Shown here: piece by piece, positions 9,562 to 21,070 of the stretch
Layout of the letters: every line of letters starts with the position of its first letter
How positions within the stretch are numbered: position 1 is the first letter of the stretch
NCBI GenBank assembly: GCA_958450325.1
Contig: OY288243.1
Coordinates: 50,619,878-50,683,877, forward strand
Length of the DNA: 64,000 nt
DNA from: Agrostemma githago
Lineage: Eukaryota > Streptophyta > Magnoliopsida > Caryophyllales > Caryophyllaceae
Direction of reading: 5' to 3'
Position numbers and translations under genes: made by a program
The notes under the pieces: model-generated
The model's input: only the letters and a program-made list of their open reading frames with translations
Databases searched by the model: none
What the model was told of the DNA's origin: nothing

Positions 9562-10625
9562 GGTTCGAGTGAAGGGTGGCCTGTCTGTAAGAGCACCGCG
9601 TAATTAGCAACTTAACCAGAATCCTAAGAAAAGTACATCCCGAGCAAGGGAAAAGGAAGAAGACTAAGACGGTAATGACTCGGAAAAAAACACCTAGACG
9701 GGCGACTTGTGAAAAGGTGGGTATTCCTCAGGATCCAACTATGTGGGTTAGGCCCTGTCCGAAGGAAGGTTCACGTGAGACATTCCCAGACTTTTAGACT
9801 CGATTGTGTAAGTGGGCCAACCTTTGTAGGAGTATGTCCTACGTAGGTGGGCCTTGCCTCAGTAAAATAAGGCGGACTAGGATAGGGGGGAAACTCGTGA
9901 TGTAAGATCGACAGATATTCGACGCTATAGACTTCAACGACTTATGACACGACCCGACACTGCTAAATACGGGAAGTCTAAGGAGAGGAAGTTTTGAAAT
10001 ATGATTTTGAAAGTCCAAATAAAAATCGGGGAGAAAAATACGACCCTTTTTCGAAAAAGAAAAAAGAAGTGGGCCGAATGACGGGTTTTGAAAGTTTCGA
10101 AAATATTTTCGAGTTTTGAAATGGACATAATACCGGCTAGAAAAAGGCTATTTTGAGTAAAATCATAAGTCCTAAGTTCGGTATATCTCTGGGGTTTTGA
10201 AATTTGATATTTTGAAAAGGATGCAAATTTTAAAAATAACGGTTTTTTAAAAAAGATGTGGATCAAGTAGCACGTAGTCATGGAAACAGTATAATGACGC
10301 CATGTATGCTCTTAAGCTAAGTCTCGGTCAGTCTATAAGGGTATATACCAGTGTTCACAGCCTATTGAGAATCGGGGCGGACTCCCTAACTCGAGTTGAG
10401 ATTAGGACATGCCGTAAAACCCATACGAATCGGCTAATGGACACCTTTGACATAACCAATTTGGACTATATCAATGGTATAGTGGGACGTCGGTCACCAG
10501 TACCGGCCCGGGAAAAATGGGGTTATGCATGAACCGTAAAACTAAAACGCGTATTGTACTAGTCAAACGATTTCTATTCGAGTCTCACCCTGAAGGACAC
10601 CGAAGGTTATTAACGCATCAGTAAG
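9562..10625 (-). other. leader between PBS and gag of element A
   Basis: About 1.06 kb without a credible ORF. Ogre elements carry an extra ORF in this position. Its absence here argues for a non-Ogre Tat group. Confidence 0.6.
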
Positions 10626-10643
10626 TCCCCAGCGGAGTCGCCA
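10626..10643 (-). other. primer binding site, tRNA-Arg type
   Basis: The minus strand reads TGGCGACTCCGCTGGGGA starting 3 bp inside the 5' LTR. It is complementary, with one mismatch, to the 3' end of plant tRNA-Arg(ACG) as I recall it (…CCCCAGTGGAGTCGCCA). This primer is typical of Tat/Ogre elements. Confidence 0.85.
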
Positions 10644-10646
10644 AAT

Positions 10647-13015
10647 TGTGGACATGACATAGGTCCACCCCGACGCGGCCACGCGCGGGTTTGGGAGGCG
10701 AATGAATCTCCATATGAGATGGTCAAATTGAAATTTAAATGGAAGTTGGAGTCGCCACCGAATTTTATGGTTATTCGGAACCGTTCGAGCCCACTCTATG
10801 TCGTAGTGGGCCGTGTACAAAATACGGCCCATTTCCGATGTCAGAGTTTATTGGGCTCGTCCCTTTGCAGTTCGATACAGATGCCGACTTGAGCGGTTAA
10901 TCGTATATTGAATGACTCTCGTTGCCAATGGTTTCGGACATCCGGAAACCACGGTTCTGAGTAAGGGGTGAGGGTACGTGTTGAGAAGCTCACTAAGAAC
11001 ACCCAACCCCGCCCGCACATTAGCGGCCTCTACTAGGATATCGAATGATGTTTTAATACGCGCGTTAGTTGAACGATGAATGATATGCAAACATTGTTTT
11101 CCTAAGCATGTGAGGAATTGAATGGGTTGCTAAGTCGGTTTAATGCATGAAAAATTAACGTCGAAGTTGAATTTAGCATGTGAGATTCATTTTAGTATAA
11201 TAAAACAAATGATAAAAAGGAATGAATCTGCTACAAGATAAACAAACGAGTTAATATCGATTTGTAAATAATAATATAGCAAATAAATATACAAGATCGA
11301 GAAAATAAATATTAATCGAAATCTGAAAAATATTGTTGAAAAGACGTTGTTTTGTATAAAAAACGATGTTCGAAAAATAATAAAAAAAGAACGAGAAAGG
11401 CGCGCCAAGGCAGCCGGCCGCGCGGCTCGCCCGGGACGCCGGCGGGTCGCGTGGCAGCCTGTTTTGAAGTCGGTTTTCGAAAACTCGATGCTTTTATTAA
11501 ATCGCGTATGAATATTGCATAATTCGTACTCGACTTAATATTTTCGATATTCGTTATATTCGATAGTTGACTACGAAATCAATATCAAATACTTGGAATA
11601 GTTTTAGAAAAGATGTAAGTTTTAGAAATCGTTTTGTAGAATAAATAATAAAACGAACGAAAAGCTAAAAAAAAAGATCCGGGTTTCAGGCCCGTGCGCG
11701 AGTCGCCAGGGCGTGGCGCGACTCGCGTGCGGGTCTGTCCGGCTTTTTATTTTTTGTTCGAAATTGCTAAATTTGATAAAACGCGTACAAAATATGAATT
11801 AATTTGTATTTGATTTATGTTTTTGATATTCGTCGTATCCGATATTCGATTATGTAATCGATATCGAATATTCGGAATGGATTAAAAAAAAAGTTTTGTA
11901 AAAAAGAAGTTTGAACGAAAAAAAAAGATGTAACGATTTTTAATATCGTCGAAATCTTAATATAATTCTTTTTGATACGATATTCGATTATAGAGAATCG
12001 ATATCATAATTTTAAGAATCTTTGCTATGAAAATAGTTTTTTGTTAATATCGATATTAGAAATAAAATAAAGACGACGCTTGACCCGTAAAAGGAAAAAA
12101 AAAGCGACGAGGAAAAGAAGAGAAGAAAAGGAGAAATCGGGTTTGGTTACACCCTCAACCTACATGCTTTTGTTAACTCGGATCGGGGCTCGTCGGAATG
12201 TGGCTAGGCACGGGAGCGTCGAGGTGATGTCGGTCGGGCTAGGGTGGCTCGGTGAAGTTGACGGGTGAAGGGTGTCGGGTATCGGGACCGGTTTCCTTCG
12301 GGTTTTGGACGCTCTATCGGTTTCTCGATGCTAAGAAATTATGTATGTGGGAATGACAGAAAGTTGATGTGTATGTTGCTAATGAATGATCACCAAAGTT
12401 GTCGTTTATGTTGCATGCAAGGGGCTATTTATAGGGAGTTCCCGACCTTGGCTAGGAGGTGCGTTTGAGTTAGAATTACCGCTTGGGTAAGAAGCTGAGA
12501 AGAACGAGAATTCCGTTTTCTTGTGAAGGAAGAAAAGGAAATCTCGGCTGGTTGTGTGCTACTTGGCCGAGTATTTGCACTCGGTTGAGTGTTTGAATCG
12601 GTTTTCGGATAGGATTCGTGCTTGAGATCGAATTCTACCTCAAACGGAATTGTTTAATATTTTGTGTAGCTAATTTTTTGTAGAGTTTGGGTAAGAACTG
12701 GACACGTGAGATGCCACGGTCAGTCCACAAGTCTAGGGAAATATCTTTGACCGGGTTTTGACTCGGTCGCTAAAAGACGGTTTTACCCCTGGTGTCGGAT
12801 TCGACCCAAATTAGTGTTATTTGACTCGAAACGACCCACTGGGCCTGAATTTGAGGTTGGTTTTGTGAAATTTGTACTCCGTAAAAAGCCCAAGCTAAAT
12901 ATCCATGATTTCGAGCCCATTTCCGAGTACGTTAAAGCACGTTTGCGTCCGATCATCATCGGGTGTTTGTCAGAAACTACTATAGACACCTGGCAACAAA
13001 ATGTGGGTGTCTACA
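10647..13015 (-). repeat. 5' LTR of element A (2,369 bp)
   Basis: Bounded by TGTGGACATG at 10,647 and GTGTCTACA at 13,015 (plus strand), with the PBS just outside. It holds a GC-rich patch at 11,400-11,460 and another near 11,690-11,745 in otherwise AT-rich DNA. A related 2,750-bp LTR with the same ends sits at 46,040-48,789. Confidence 0.95.
12425..12434 (-). promoter_or_regulatory. LTR promoter TATA box
   Basis: The minus strand reads CTATAAATAG. It lies about 580 bp into the LTR in element orientation, so U3 would be about 0.6 kb and R-U5 about 1.75 kb. The related solo LTR has TATATATA at the equivalent place (48,258-48,265). Confidence 0.6.
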
Positions 13016-13277
13016 CCTACCAAATGAATCGGCCTTTAAAAATTTACAACCACGACTCGATCGATTCCAAACGAAAACACGGGTGCCCCCACCCGTCTAG
13101 TACAAGTCCGGATCGTCATCCAAATCGAGGTCCGAGACATCACCCCGTGCGCGAGATTGGACCGGCCCCCGACCGGGAGGGGCCGCGTGGGTGGCCGCCG
13201 CCACACGTTGAAAAACTGGGTTGGTCCCGCCCGGGCGCGCGCAGGGCGCCAGGCGGTGGGGACGGACGTCCACAGAA
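13016..13277. other. GC-rich segment of unknown origin
   Basis: It lies between the LTR of element A and the first copy of the TATAGTCACAC-rich element. 13,130-13,270 is strongly GC-rich. The minus strand can be read as a short Pro/Arg/Ala-rich peptide ending in Asp-rich SDLDLDDDPDLY, perhaps the tail of a transposon protein. No family is recognised. Confidence 0.3.
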
Positions 13278-13714
13278 AGTTGAATATTTAATGAATGTTT
13301 AAATAATTTTCTCTGATTCGTTGGTATAATAATCTTTTTAATTATGAATGTGACTTTGTTAATGATGATTGAAGTATATTTAATTGTATGGATTTTATTT
13401 TCCATTTTACGGTTTCAGTTTTGTAGTCACACACTTTAGGTTGTATAGTGAAACTGTTGATGTTGTATAGTCACACTCATTATATTGTAGAACCACATAA
13501 ATTCTTGCAGTGATTAGTGTGTGTAATCATCTTAGCTAATGATGATTGAAGTACAAATAACTATTCGTATAATTTAGTTGTATAGTCACAGAGATTAGGT
13601 TGTATAGTCACACAGTTGAAGTTGTATAGTCACACTCGTTTTGTTGTAGGATCACAGTCATTATGTTGTAGGATCACACCGTTTATGTTGTATAGTCCAC
13701 TACTAAAAACAGCT

Positions 13715-14475
13715 GAAATAGCGTCGGAAACGTTGCGTCGGATTTTTTATCCGACGCAAATGGCATAACTGTGTCGATTTGCGTCGGCTAATCCGATGCA
13801 ATAATATTGCGTGGGACTGGCCGACGCTATCCGACTCAATGATACAGGCGCCAATAATTTTGGGTTGGCGCCACTATGTGAAAGGGTTTGCGTGGGATTA
13901 GCCGACGCAAAGCCGATCCAAATGGTGAGTTTTGCGTCGGCTAAGCCCACGCAAACGCGGTTGACTAAAAATTCCCGGTCAACAGAATTAATAGCTTTGC
14001 ATCGGATTAGCCGACGCAAAGTTTAATATTGCGTCTGGATTGCGTCGGCTAATCCGATGCAGAGTGCGTCAAAATAAAAAAATTCAGTCAACAGAAGTAA
14101 TAACTTTGCATCGGATTAGCCGACGCACAGTTAAATATTGCGTCTGATTTGCGTTGGCTAATCCGATGCAGAATGCGTCATAATAACATAAATTCAGTCA
14201 ACAGAGTTAATAGCTTTGCATCGGATTAGCCGACGCAAAGTTGAATATTGCGTTGGATTACATCGGCTAATCCCACGCAACGGTTTTTTTTTTAAAAAAA
14301 TATATGACAGATTGCATCGGATTAGTCGACGCAAACTTGATTTCTGCGTTTGCTTGCATCGGCTAATCCCACGCAACGTTTTAAAAATAAATAAAAAAAT
14401 CACGGATTGCATCGGATTAGCCGACGCAAACTTGAATTCGGCGTCGGTCTGCGTCGGCTATTCCGATGCAAATAT
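13715..14475. repeat. CACTA subterminal repeats
   Basis: Roughly a dozen copies of a near-palindromic motif TGCATCGGATTAGCCGACGC and variants in both orientations, spaced by about 40-110 bp. In CACTA elements such arrays are binding sites for the element's TNPA-type protein. That role is known for the superfamily and inferred here. Confidence 0.8.
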
Positions 14476-14499
14476 TTTAATATAAAAAAAAATAAACGC

Positions 14500-14800
14500 G
14501 ACAACATAACAGACCCTAAACCCGCACCCCCAACTCCCTCTCTAGAAAGGCGAAAAAGACGACGACGACGACGCACGCGCGACCCTGCGACCTCCGGCGA
14601 CCCCAATCCTACCCAGATCCGGCGAAGACCTTCACCCTAATTCGACCCCCAAATCAAAACCCTAAACCGGCGACCCCCATCGATCCTACCCTGCCGGCGA
14701 CGATACAAAAACCGGCGACCCAGAACCCCCACGCGCGACGAACGCTGCCGGCGACCCAGAACCCGGCGACCCAGACCCAGATTCGCAAGCTTTTCTTCAA
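14500..14800 (+). other. probable 5'-UTR exon of the CACTA gene
   Basis: C-rich sequence with repeated CCGGCGACCC and AAACCCTAA motifs, ending in a plausible donor TTCAAG/TAATTT or a nearby site, then T-rich intron-like DNA to about 15,500. No open coding frame. Confidence 0.4.
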
Positions 14801-15524
14801 GTAATTTCCCCCAAATTTCCTCTTTTATCTGTTTTGGTATCTAATTGATTGAATGTTTAGATTGTTTATTGCTATTATTGGTAATCATTTGATTTTTTGT
14901 GCTATTACTTTGATTTTTTTTTTTTTTGCTTTTTCTGGGTAATTTATTTTGACGAGTACAATCGATGTTTTGCAAATTGTTTACGAGTCAATTGCATGAA
15001 TGAATCGACAATGGTGAGTGATTTAGGGTTTGTCCGAAGTTCCCAGGTTGATGAAATTCTGCTTAAGTAAGTTAAGGTGTGAAGGTGTGGAGTAATGAAG
15101 AGGGATTTAGGGAGTAAATTTTAGTAATCAAATCAGACAATGAAAGCAATGTAGTACCAAATTACATCCAACTGCTATTCCTAATCCTATTCCAATGAAG
15201 AAGTAATTTCAATTAATTAGTAGAGTGGGTTGCTAGTTGTCACTCTGATTCAATGAAAAACAACCCACCCATATCCATATGTACGTACAAATACATACAT
15301 ACATGACTACATGAAGTATGTATGAGCCGGTAGGACGTATGTAGGTGTACGTACGTTTGTTTTATGTGATCAAAATTAACCTTAATTAATTCATAATTAA
15401 TATCAGAGGTGTACAAATATACTATACAGCATTACAGATTTACAGCTAATGAGCTAAGCTAAGTGAAAGGAAAATGATGAGAAGTACAAGGAGGCATTAC
15501 AGCTAATTACTATACAACAAACCT
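14801..15524. other. intron-like AT-rich DNA of the CACTA element
   Basis: No ORF. Near 15,280-15,350 there is a short palindromic run of GTACGTAC/CATACATA motifs. The transposase body expected between the first exon and the C-terminal tail is absent. Confidence 0.4.
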
Positions 15525-16520
15525 ACTTGTACTTTTACTACTACTACTAATATTCTACTACTACTACTACTGCGAATTTGCTACTTCTACTTTTACTACT
15601 ACTACTACTAATTTTCCACTACTACTACTACTAATTTTCTTCTACTACTACTACTACTACTAATTTACTACTTGTACTTTTACTACTACTACTAATTTTC
15701 CACTAGTACTACTATACTACTACTACTAATTTTCTACTACTACTACTAATTTACTACTTGTACTTTTACTACTACTACTACTAATTATCGACTACTACTA
15801 CTAATACTACTAATTTTCTACTACTACTACTACTACTACTAATTTACTACTACTAGCACTACTACTAATTTTCTACTAATACTACTACTACTACTAATTT
15901 ACTACTTGTACTTTTACTACTACTACTACTAATTTTCTACTACTACTACTACTACTAATTTACTACTACTACTACTACTAATTTACTACTTGTACTTTTA
16001 CTACTACTACTACTAATTTTCCACTACTACCACTAATTTTCTTCTACTACTACTGCTACTAATTTACTACTTGTACTTTTACTACTACTACTACTAATTT
16101 TCCACTACTACTACTAATTTTCCACTACTACTACTCTACTACTACTAATTTTCTTCTTCTACTACTACTACTACTACTACTACTAATTTACTACTTGTAC
16201 TTTTACTACTACTACTACTAATTTTCCACTACTACTACTAATTTTCCACTACTACTAGCTACTCTACTACTACTACTAATTTTCTTCTTCTACTACTACT
16301 ACTATTACTACTACTACTACTAATTTACTACTTGTACTTTTACTACTACTACTACTACTAATTATCGACTACTACTACTACTACTACTACTAATTTTCTA
16401 CTACTACTACTAATTTACTACTACTAGCACTACTACTAATTTTCTACTAATACTACTACTACTACTACTACTAATTTACTACTTGTACTTTTACTACTAC
16501 TACTACTACTACTACTACTA
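15525..16520 (+). repeat. (TAC)n array with higher-order structure
   Basis: About 1 kb of TAC triplets interrupted at regular points by AATTTACTACTTGTACTTTT, AATTTTCCAC and AATTTTCTTC spacers. The interruptions recur in the same order, giving higher-order units of roughly 60-140 bp, with longer near-identical blocks (compare 15,980-16,100 with 16,180-16,240). The frame runs straight into the acidic coding tail at 16,521, so the array appears to have expanded inside or beside a transposase exon. Confidence 0.9.
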
Positions 16521-16639
16521 ATGAAGATGACGGTGATGAGGTGAATACTGACTGGGAGGACGACGATGAAGACGGGGAGGAGGGGTTCATTGAAGCGCAC
16601 ACTAACACGGAAAGTGACAGTGACAGTGACGATAATTAG
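16521..16639 (+). pseudogene. acidic C-terminal tail of a CACTA protein
   Basis: An open frame of Asp/Glu-rich sequence (EDDGDEV..., WEDDDEDGEEGF, ESDSDSDDN) ending in TAG at 16,637. This is typical of the end of plant CACTA proteins such as TNP2-type transposases. Everything upstream has been replaced by the TAC array. Confidence 0.5.
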
Positions 16640-16793
16640 CAATTATGTAGTTGTTTGTATCTTATTCGTATAAGTTGTAATTTATTTATTTGTAATTGAA
16701 AACTATTTTGGTACTCAATGCAATTCATATTTTGAAGACTATTTTGGTACTCTATAGTTTAACTTTGCGCAAACATATTTTGTAGACGTGATT

Positions 16794-17438
16794 ATGTCAG
16801 GTGGCGATGGGATGGTGACGGGGAGCAACAGCCATGCTGACGCTATGGAGGAGGACGTGCCTGTCGTCCTAGGTGTGGACGCTGTCCAGGAAGTCGGGGC
16901 GAGGGTGTACGTTTCGACGCCTGGGAAACCCTTCCTATCACGGCAGAAAGTGAATACCGCTACTTGGTGAGTTTAAGTTGTTGTAACAAGTTGTTTTTTA
17001 TATTTTCACTCATTTATTTGATGCACAATATCATAAATTACTTGTGTAGGTGGGACGACAAGAAGTACTCCGAATATATGCGAGATTCTATCATCATGAC
17101 GTATGCGTCTACCCCAGGCGCCTACCGTAGCTGGACGGAGGCGCCGCAGGAAGCTCGAGATGCTATGTATTTGCACTTCGCGGTAATTATCTCGCCTTTT
17201 TTTCGTAATGTTTTCGTTGCACGATTTATACATTCAATTGTAGCTAACGAGTCTTTTTTTTGAAAAACAGAGGAGAGTGCGTATAGACTTGGGGTACGAC
17301 CTCAGGTCGGACTATGAGAGTCGGATTAAGAAAAAAATAACCGACATATTTCAGCGAGCTGTCCCGAGGGTCCAGAAGGCGGAGTGGATTCCGCAAGAGA
17401 AGTGGGAGGCACTGAAGAGGAACGCTGATGACACAGTT
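16794..17438 (+). pseudogene. Transposase_24-like CACTA protein, truncated
   Basis: Three exons join in phase: 16,794-16,966, 17,050-17,182 and 17,271 onward, with GT/AG borders (TTG/GTGAGT, TGTAG/G, GCG/GTAATT, AACAG/A). The joined protein has 102 codons before exon 3, including TWWDDKKYSEYMRDS, then YDLRSDYESRIKKK and EWIPQEKWEALKRNADD. This pattern fits the plant En/Spm-associated Transposase_24 (Ptta) family. The normal protein would continue for well over 100 residues, but here it runs into TATAGTCACAC repeats after NADD. Assignment is from motif memory. Confidence 0.6.
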
Positions 17439-17566
17439 AAAGTTATAGAGTCACACTCATTATATATGTTGTACAATCACGCAGCTGTACAGTCATTGTA
17501 GTCACATATTCAATTGTATAGTCATATTCATTGTGTGATTTAGATTGATTGTGTGTTTTGTCGCAG

Positions 17567-17720
17567 CGAAATGGCTGGTGGAAAGAGGAATGTTGGTAAA
17601 AGGGACGGTGGGAAGAAGAAGGTCGTGGAAGATACAGCAGCCGACCACGTAATTGGACAACGTATTGTTGCGCACGTACCGGAGACCATCGTTAAGCTTT
17701 TGAGTGTTTATATGAGATAA
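17567..17720 (+). CDS. small Lys-rich terminal exon, copy 1
   Basis: It follows a strong acceptor (TTTTGTCGCAG at 17,566). From ATG 17,571 it encodes 49 residues beginning MAGGKRNVGKRDGGKKK and stops at 17,720. A second copy at 22,146-22,302 differs by a few substitutions. It is not recognised. It could be the last exon of the protein carried by the T1/T2 elements, with the repeat-rich DNA before it as an intron. The basic N-terminus would suit a nuclear localisation signal. Confidence 0.45.
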
Positions 17721-19531
17721 AATGTTTGCTTTAGGATGGACGTAGTATATGTAAAGGATGTTTGGTGGGTTAGAATGTTTTTATGTTTGACGTACTATAT
17801 GAAAGGATGGACTTTGTCTAATGTAAATATATTTCCATCGCTATTTTCTTGTTTCATAATTAATCACACAAGGTCTATAACAAAATCACTTATCCTTCCA
17901 CCTTTAAAACCACGCAGCTGTGCACCCATTGGTTTGTAGCCAAAAGTGGTCGTATTTGTATAGTCACATTCGCCTTCTTGTATAGTCATGCTCGCTATGT
18001 TGTATAGTCACACTCCTAATATTGTATAACCGAGACAGATTTTGGTTTTTCATTTTGTATAGTCACACTTGCCATGCAGTATAATCACACTCATTTTGTG
18101 CGTAATGTCAAACGTCAACATAATGAGTGTGACTATAAAGCATAAAGAGTGTGACTATACAACTGAAAGTGTGTAACCTTGCAATTCTGCAAGAACATTA
18201 CGCACAAAATGAGTTGTTCTTTTTTTAATTAAAATGTTTTTACAGATAATATTTCTAACTAGAACATATATTAATTAGAATGTTTTTTTGTTGAATGAAT
18301 GGAGTTGGAAGATGAAATTGTTCTTTTTTATGGATGAACGAATCTTGAAGATGAAGAAATTCTTCTTTTTTTGTTGGATGAATCGAAGTCGCTCATTTTA
18401 CGTCTAACAATCACTTGTTGTAATATTTATGATAGGAGACTAAAACGTTTCATTAATTTTCCGAATTTTTAAATGCGTCTTACAAACATGAAATCAAATA
18501 TAAAAGAAACCAATATGAATGGAGGTTGAATATTTAATGAATGTTTATTTAATTTTGTATGTGATTAATACTTTAGTTTTTTTAAAATGTCGTTACTGAG
18601 GAAAGTCACAGTCGTCCATTCATCCATATTCAACCTTCATTTTGTTTTTTGATAATGAAGATGAATAATTTTATAAATACCAAAAAAAGAAGGTATGAAA
18701 AATAAAACAAGCATGAAGATGAAGATGATTAAACGAATGATACCTTAATCCCAAGGTATTCTACAGCTGCGTGATTCTACAACATAGTGAGTTTGACTAT
18801 ACAGCATAATGAGTATGACTATATAATTGAATATGTGACTACAAAGTGTACAGCTGCATGATTCTACAACATACCGAGTGTGACTATACAATATAATGAG
18901 TGTGACTATACAACTGAAATTGTGTGACCTTGCAGTTCTGCAAGAACATTACGCACTAAATGAGTTGTTCTTTTTTTTTAATTAGAATGTTTTTACAGTC
19001 AATCAAAATAATATTTCCAACTATAACATATTAATTAGAATGTATTTTTTGTTAGATAAATGAAGTTGGAAGATGAAGTTGTTCTTTTTTTTCGGATGAA
19101 CGAACCTTGAAAATGAAAAATTTCTTCTTTTTTTGTTGGAGGAATGAAGCTTGAAGATGAAGATGTTGAAGATGAAGATGAATGAAGGTTGAAAAATTTG
19201 GGGTTAAAATTTATGAAGACAAAATATTGAAATTATGAAGCACGTAGAGAAGGAGTGATTTGATGAGTAGAAAAATTTGGGTGATAGAAATGAATTAGTT
19301 TGAATTGTGTTGAGAGAGTGTGTTGAGAGAGAGGTGAGTGTGATTGATAGTGTGAGAGAAGGCAAAGTTGTTGTTGCTACTGCTGCTGTCAAGGTGCTGC
19401 GATTGATTGAACCTTTTGCTTTTTTTTTTTAATTTAAACACCATCCATCTAAGTCATCCATCCAACTCAAGATCAAGGACTAACAACACAACTTTCCAAC
19501 TTCCCAATCCACCACCAACTCTCTTGATCCC
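17721..19531. repeat. right half of element T1: inverted TATAGTCACAC repeats and terminal sequence
   Basis: Contains plus- and minus-oriented TATAGTCACAC motifs at 17,950-18,180 and 18,780-18,930, twice the block GCAATTCTGCAAGAACATTACGC (split as GCAATTCTGCAAGAACATTA plus CGC), a long inverted-repeat arm near 18,530-18,930, and the shared right terminus with TAAGTCATCCAT and CTTGATCCC. No gene is seen. Confidence 0.65.
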
Positions 19532-19778
19532 ATTTATATATATATATATTCACATAAGGTCAACAACTATTATAAGTTCATAAGTTTCAGTGTTAAAGTT
19601 ACAAAAAAAAAAGTGCTTAAAGTTACACGGGATGGGTCTTAAAGTTGCACTTTATCACTTGAAGTGATAACAGTGCTGAATGTTATAGTTACATATCAAT
19701 TTTGAACAAATGCAACTTTATCTATGTCATTTGTAACTTTAATATAGACTTAATTAAATATGGTGAACTTATTTGATC

Positions 19779-19781
<3 letters not shown>

Positions 19782-19858
<77 letters not shown>

Positions 19859-19868
19859 TGGGGGGGGG
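19782..19868. repeat. compound microsatellite (TA)n(GA)n(G)n
   Basis: About 60 bp of TA, then GA repeats, then nine or ten Gs, directly bordering the left terminus of element T2. T1, T2 and T3 all end in or beside TA tracts. Confidence 0.9.
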
Positions 19869-19989
19869 GATCAAGGGAGTTAGTAACTCTCCAAGAGTCC
19901 CTTAATGTTAATCCCCACCTTCCATTCATCTTAAGATGGATGGTGGATAGATGAGGTTCAATTAAAAAAAAAAAAAAAAAAGTACTGAC

Positions 19990-20240
19990 ATGCTCCGGCC
20001 AAACATCCCCTCACCCAAATCAATCACTACATTACTTCCCTCATACACTTCCCAATCCCCTCCTTTTCAATTCATTTCCCAACTCAATTCATCCCTCTCT
20101 AACAAAACCCCAACAAATAATCTCCATTAATAACTCCAACCATACTCCGTCAACTACTCCGACAATACTCCGTAAACTACTCCGACCATACTGCATTTTT
20201 AACACAACATACTCCGTCAGTAACTTCGATCATCATACGA
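19990..20240 (+). other. probable noncoding first exon in T2 with a 21-bp minisatellite
   Basis: C/T-rich leader-like DNA, then about five copies of a unit close to CATACTCCGTCAACTACTCCG (20,140-20,225), ending at ACGAAG/GTATGTTC, a good splice donor at 20,241-20,242. No ATG-led ORF, so it would be 5' UTR. Confidence 0.4.
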
Positions 20241-20519
20241 AGGTATGTTCATGCTTTTTCTTCATCATCTTCATCTTCATCTTCATGCTTCTTTTTCTTC
20301 ATCATCTTCATCTTCATCTTCATGCTTCTTTTTATTTTTCATACCGTTTTTTTTTTGTATTTATAAAATTATTCATCTTCATTATCCACAAAAAAAGAAC
20401 AACTTCATCTTTAAGATGAAGTTGTTCTTTTTTGTGGGATGAAAATGAAGGTTGAAGATGAAGATAAAGATGAACAAGTCATTTAGTGCGTAATGTTCTT
20501 ACGGAATTGCAAAAACACA

Positions 20520-21070
20520 CACTTTCAGTTGTATAGTCACACTCATTATGTTATAGAATCACGCAGCTGTACACTCATTGTAGTCACATATTCAGTTGTA
20601 TAGTCACACTCATTATGCTGTATAGTCACACTCCTTATGCTGTAGAATCACTCAGCTGTAGAATACCTTGAGATTAAGGTATCATGCGTTTAATCATCTT
20701 CATCTTCTTGCTTGTTTTATTTTTCATACCTTTTTTTTGGTATTTATAAAATTATTCATCTTCTTTATCCAAAAAAAATGAAGATTGAATATAGATGAAT
20801 AAAGGTTGAATATTTAATGAATGTTTAGATATTTTTGTTTTTTTAAAGTCACAGTCGTCCATTCATCCATATTCAACTTCCATTTTTTTTGTGGATAGTG
20901 AAGATGAATAATTTTATAAATACAAAAAAAAAGGTATGAAAAATAAAACAAGCATGAAGATGAAGATGATTAAACGCATGATACCCAAATCCCAAGGTAT
21001 TCTACAGCTGCATGATTCTACAACATAATGAGTGTGACTATACAACTGAAAGTGTGTGACTATAAAACTT
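20520..21070. repeat. long imperfect palindrome, arms 200-300 bp
   Basis: The left arm (20,520-20,815) read in reverse complement matches 20,845-21,070. Both arms carry, in order, a TATAGTCACACTC motif, a CAGCTGTAGAATACC block, CATGCGTTTAATCATCTTC, GTATTTATAAAATTATTCATC and a TTGAATAT block. Single arms recur at 18,530-18,930 and 23,100-23,530. It may form a foldback structure. Confidence 0.75.

Larger units (their letters stand above)
1..13015 (-). mobile_element. Tat-lineage Ty3/gypsy retrotransposon A (left LTR cut by window edge)
   Basis: A nearly complete LTR retrotransposon read on the minus strand. The 5' LTR lies at 10,647-13,015, followed by the PBS, leader, gag, pol and polypurine tract, and then the 3' LTR, of which only the last 509 bp are in the window. 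Two RNase H domains in pol (the second is the archaeal-like aRNH), the tRNA-Arg PBS and a plus-strand accessory ORF downstream of pol place it in the Tat lineage (Ogre/Retand group). The 509 bp shared by the two LTRs differ at only 4 positions (about 0.8%), so the insertion is recent. The target duplication cannot be checked because the left end is outside the window. Confidence 0.95.
13698..17430 (+). mobile_element. CACTA (En/Spm) element, 3'-truncated
   Basis: It starts CACTACTAAAAACAGC, the classic CACTA terminal repeat, directly followed by many subterminal copies of a GCGTCGG...CCGACGC motif. Next come a 5'-UTR-like exon, a TAC microsatellite, an acidic C-terminal coding tail and exons of a Transposase_24-like protein. 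No matching ...TTTTTAGTAGTG end is found. The element breaks off inside the Transposase_24 coding region at about 17,430, where T1 sequence resumes. Confidence 0.75.
13278..19531 (+). mobile_element. TIR DNA element T1, 5'-truncated copy
   Basis: 13,278-13,696 matches 21,309-22,040, and 17,431-19,531 matches 22,029-24,023 in element T2, so this is a second copy of the same element. The shared right end is CTCTTGATCCCATTTATATATA. The left end is missing. Between the two homologous parts lies a CACTA-derived segment (13,698-17,430) absent from T2. The superfamily of the carrier is not recognised; (TA)n flanks and inverted ends suggest a cut-and-paste or Mutator-like element. Confidence 0.65.

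Noticed and set aside
9562..10625. Ogre-type ORF1 upstream of gag
   Set aside because: No ORF over about 115 codons on the coding strand and no recognisable motif; the leader looks noncoding.
13430..13697. CRISPR-like array from evenly repeated TATAGTCACAC units
   Set aside because: The units vary in length and orientation, have no unique spacers of fixed size, and the DNA is plant nuclear.
15525..16520. Ser/Val-rich ORFs within the TAC array
   Set aside because: Simple-repeat translation products with no start context or homologue.
20245..20442. Ser-rich 65-codon ORF
   Set aside because: It is produced by TCATCT/TTCATC repeats in the intron-like part of T2; low complexity only.
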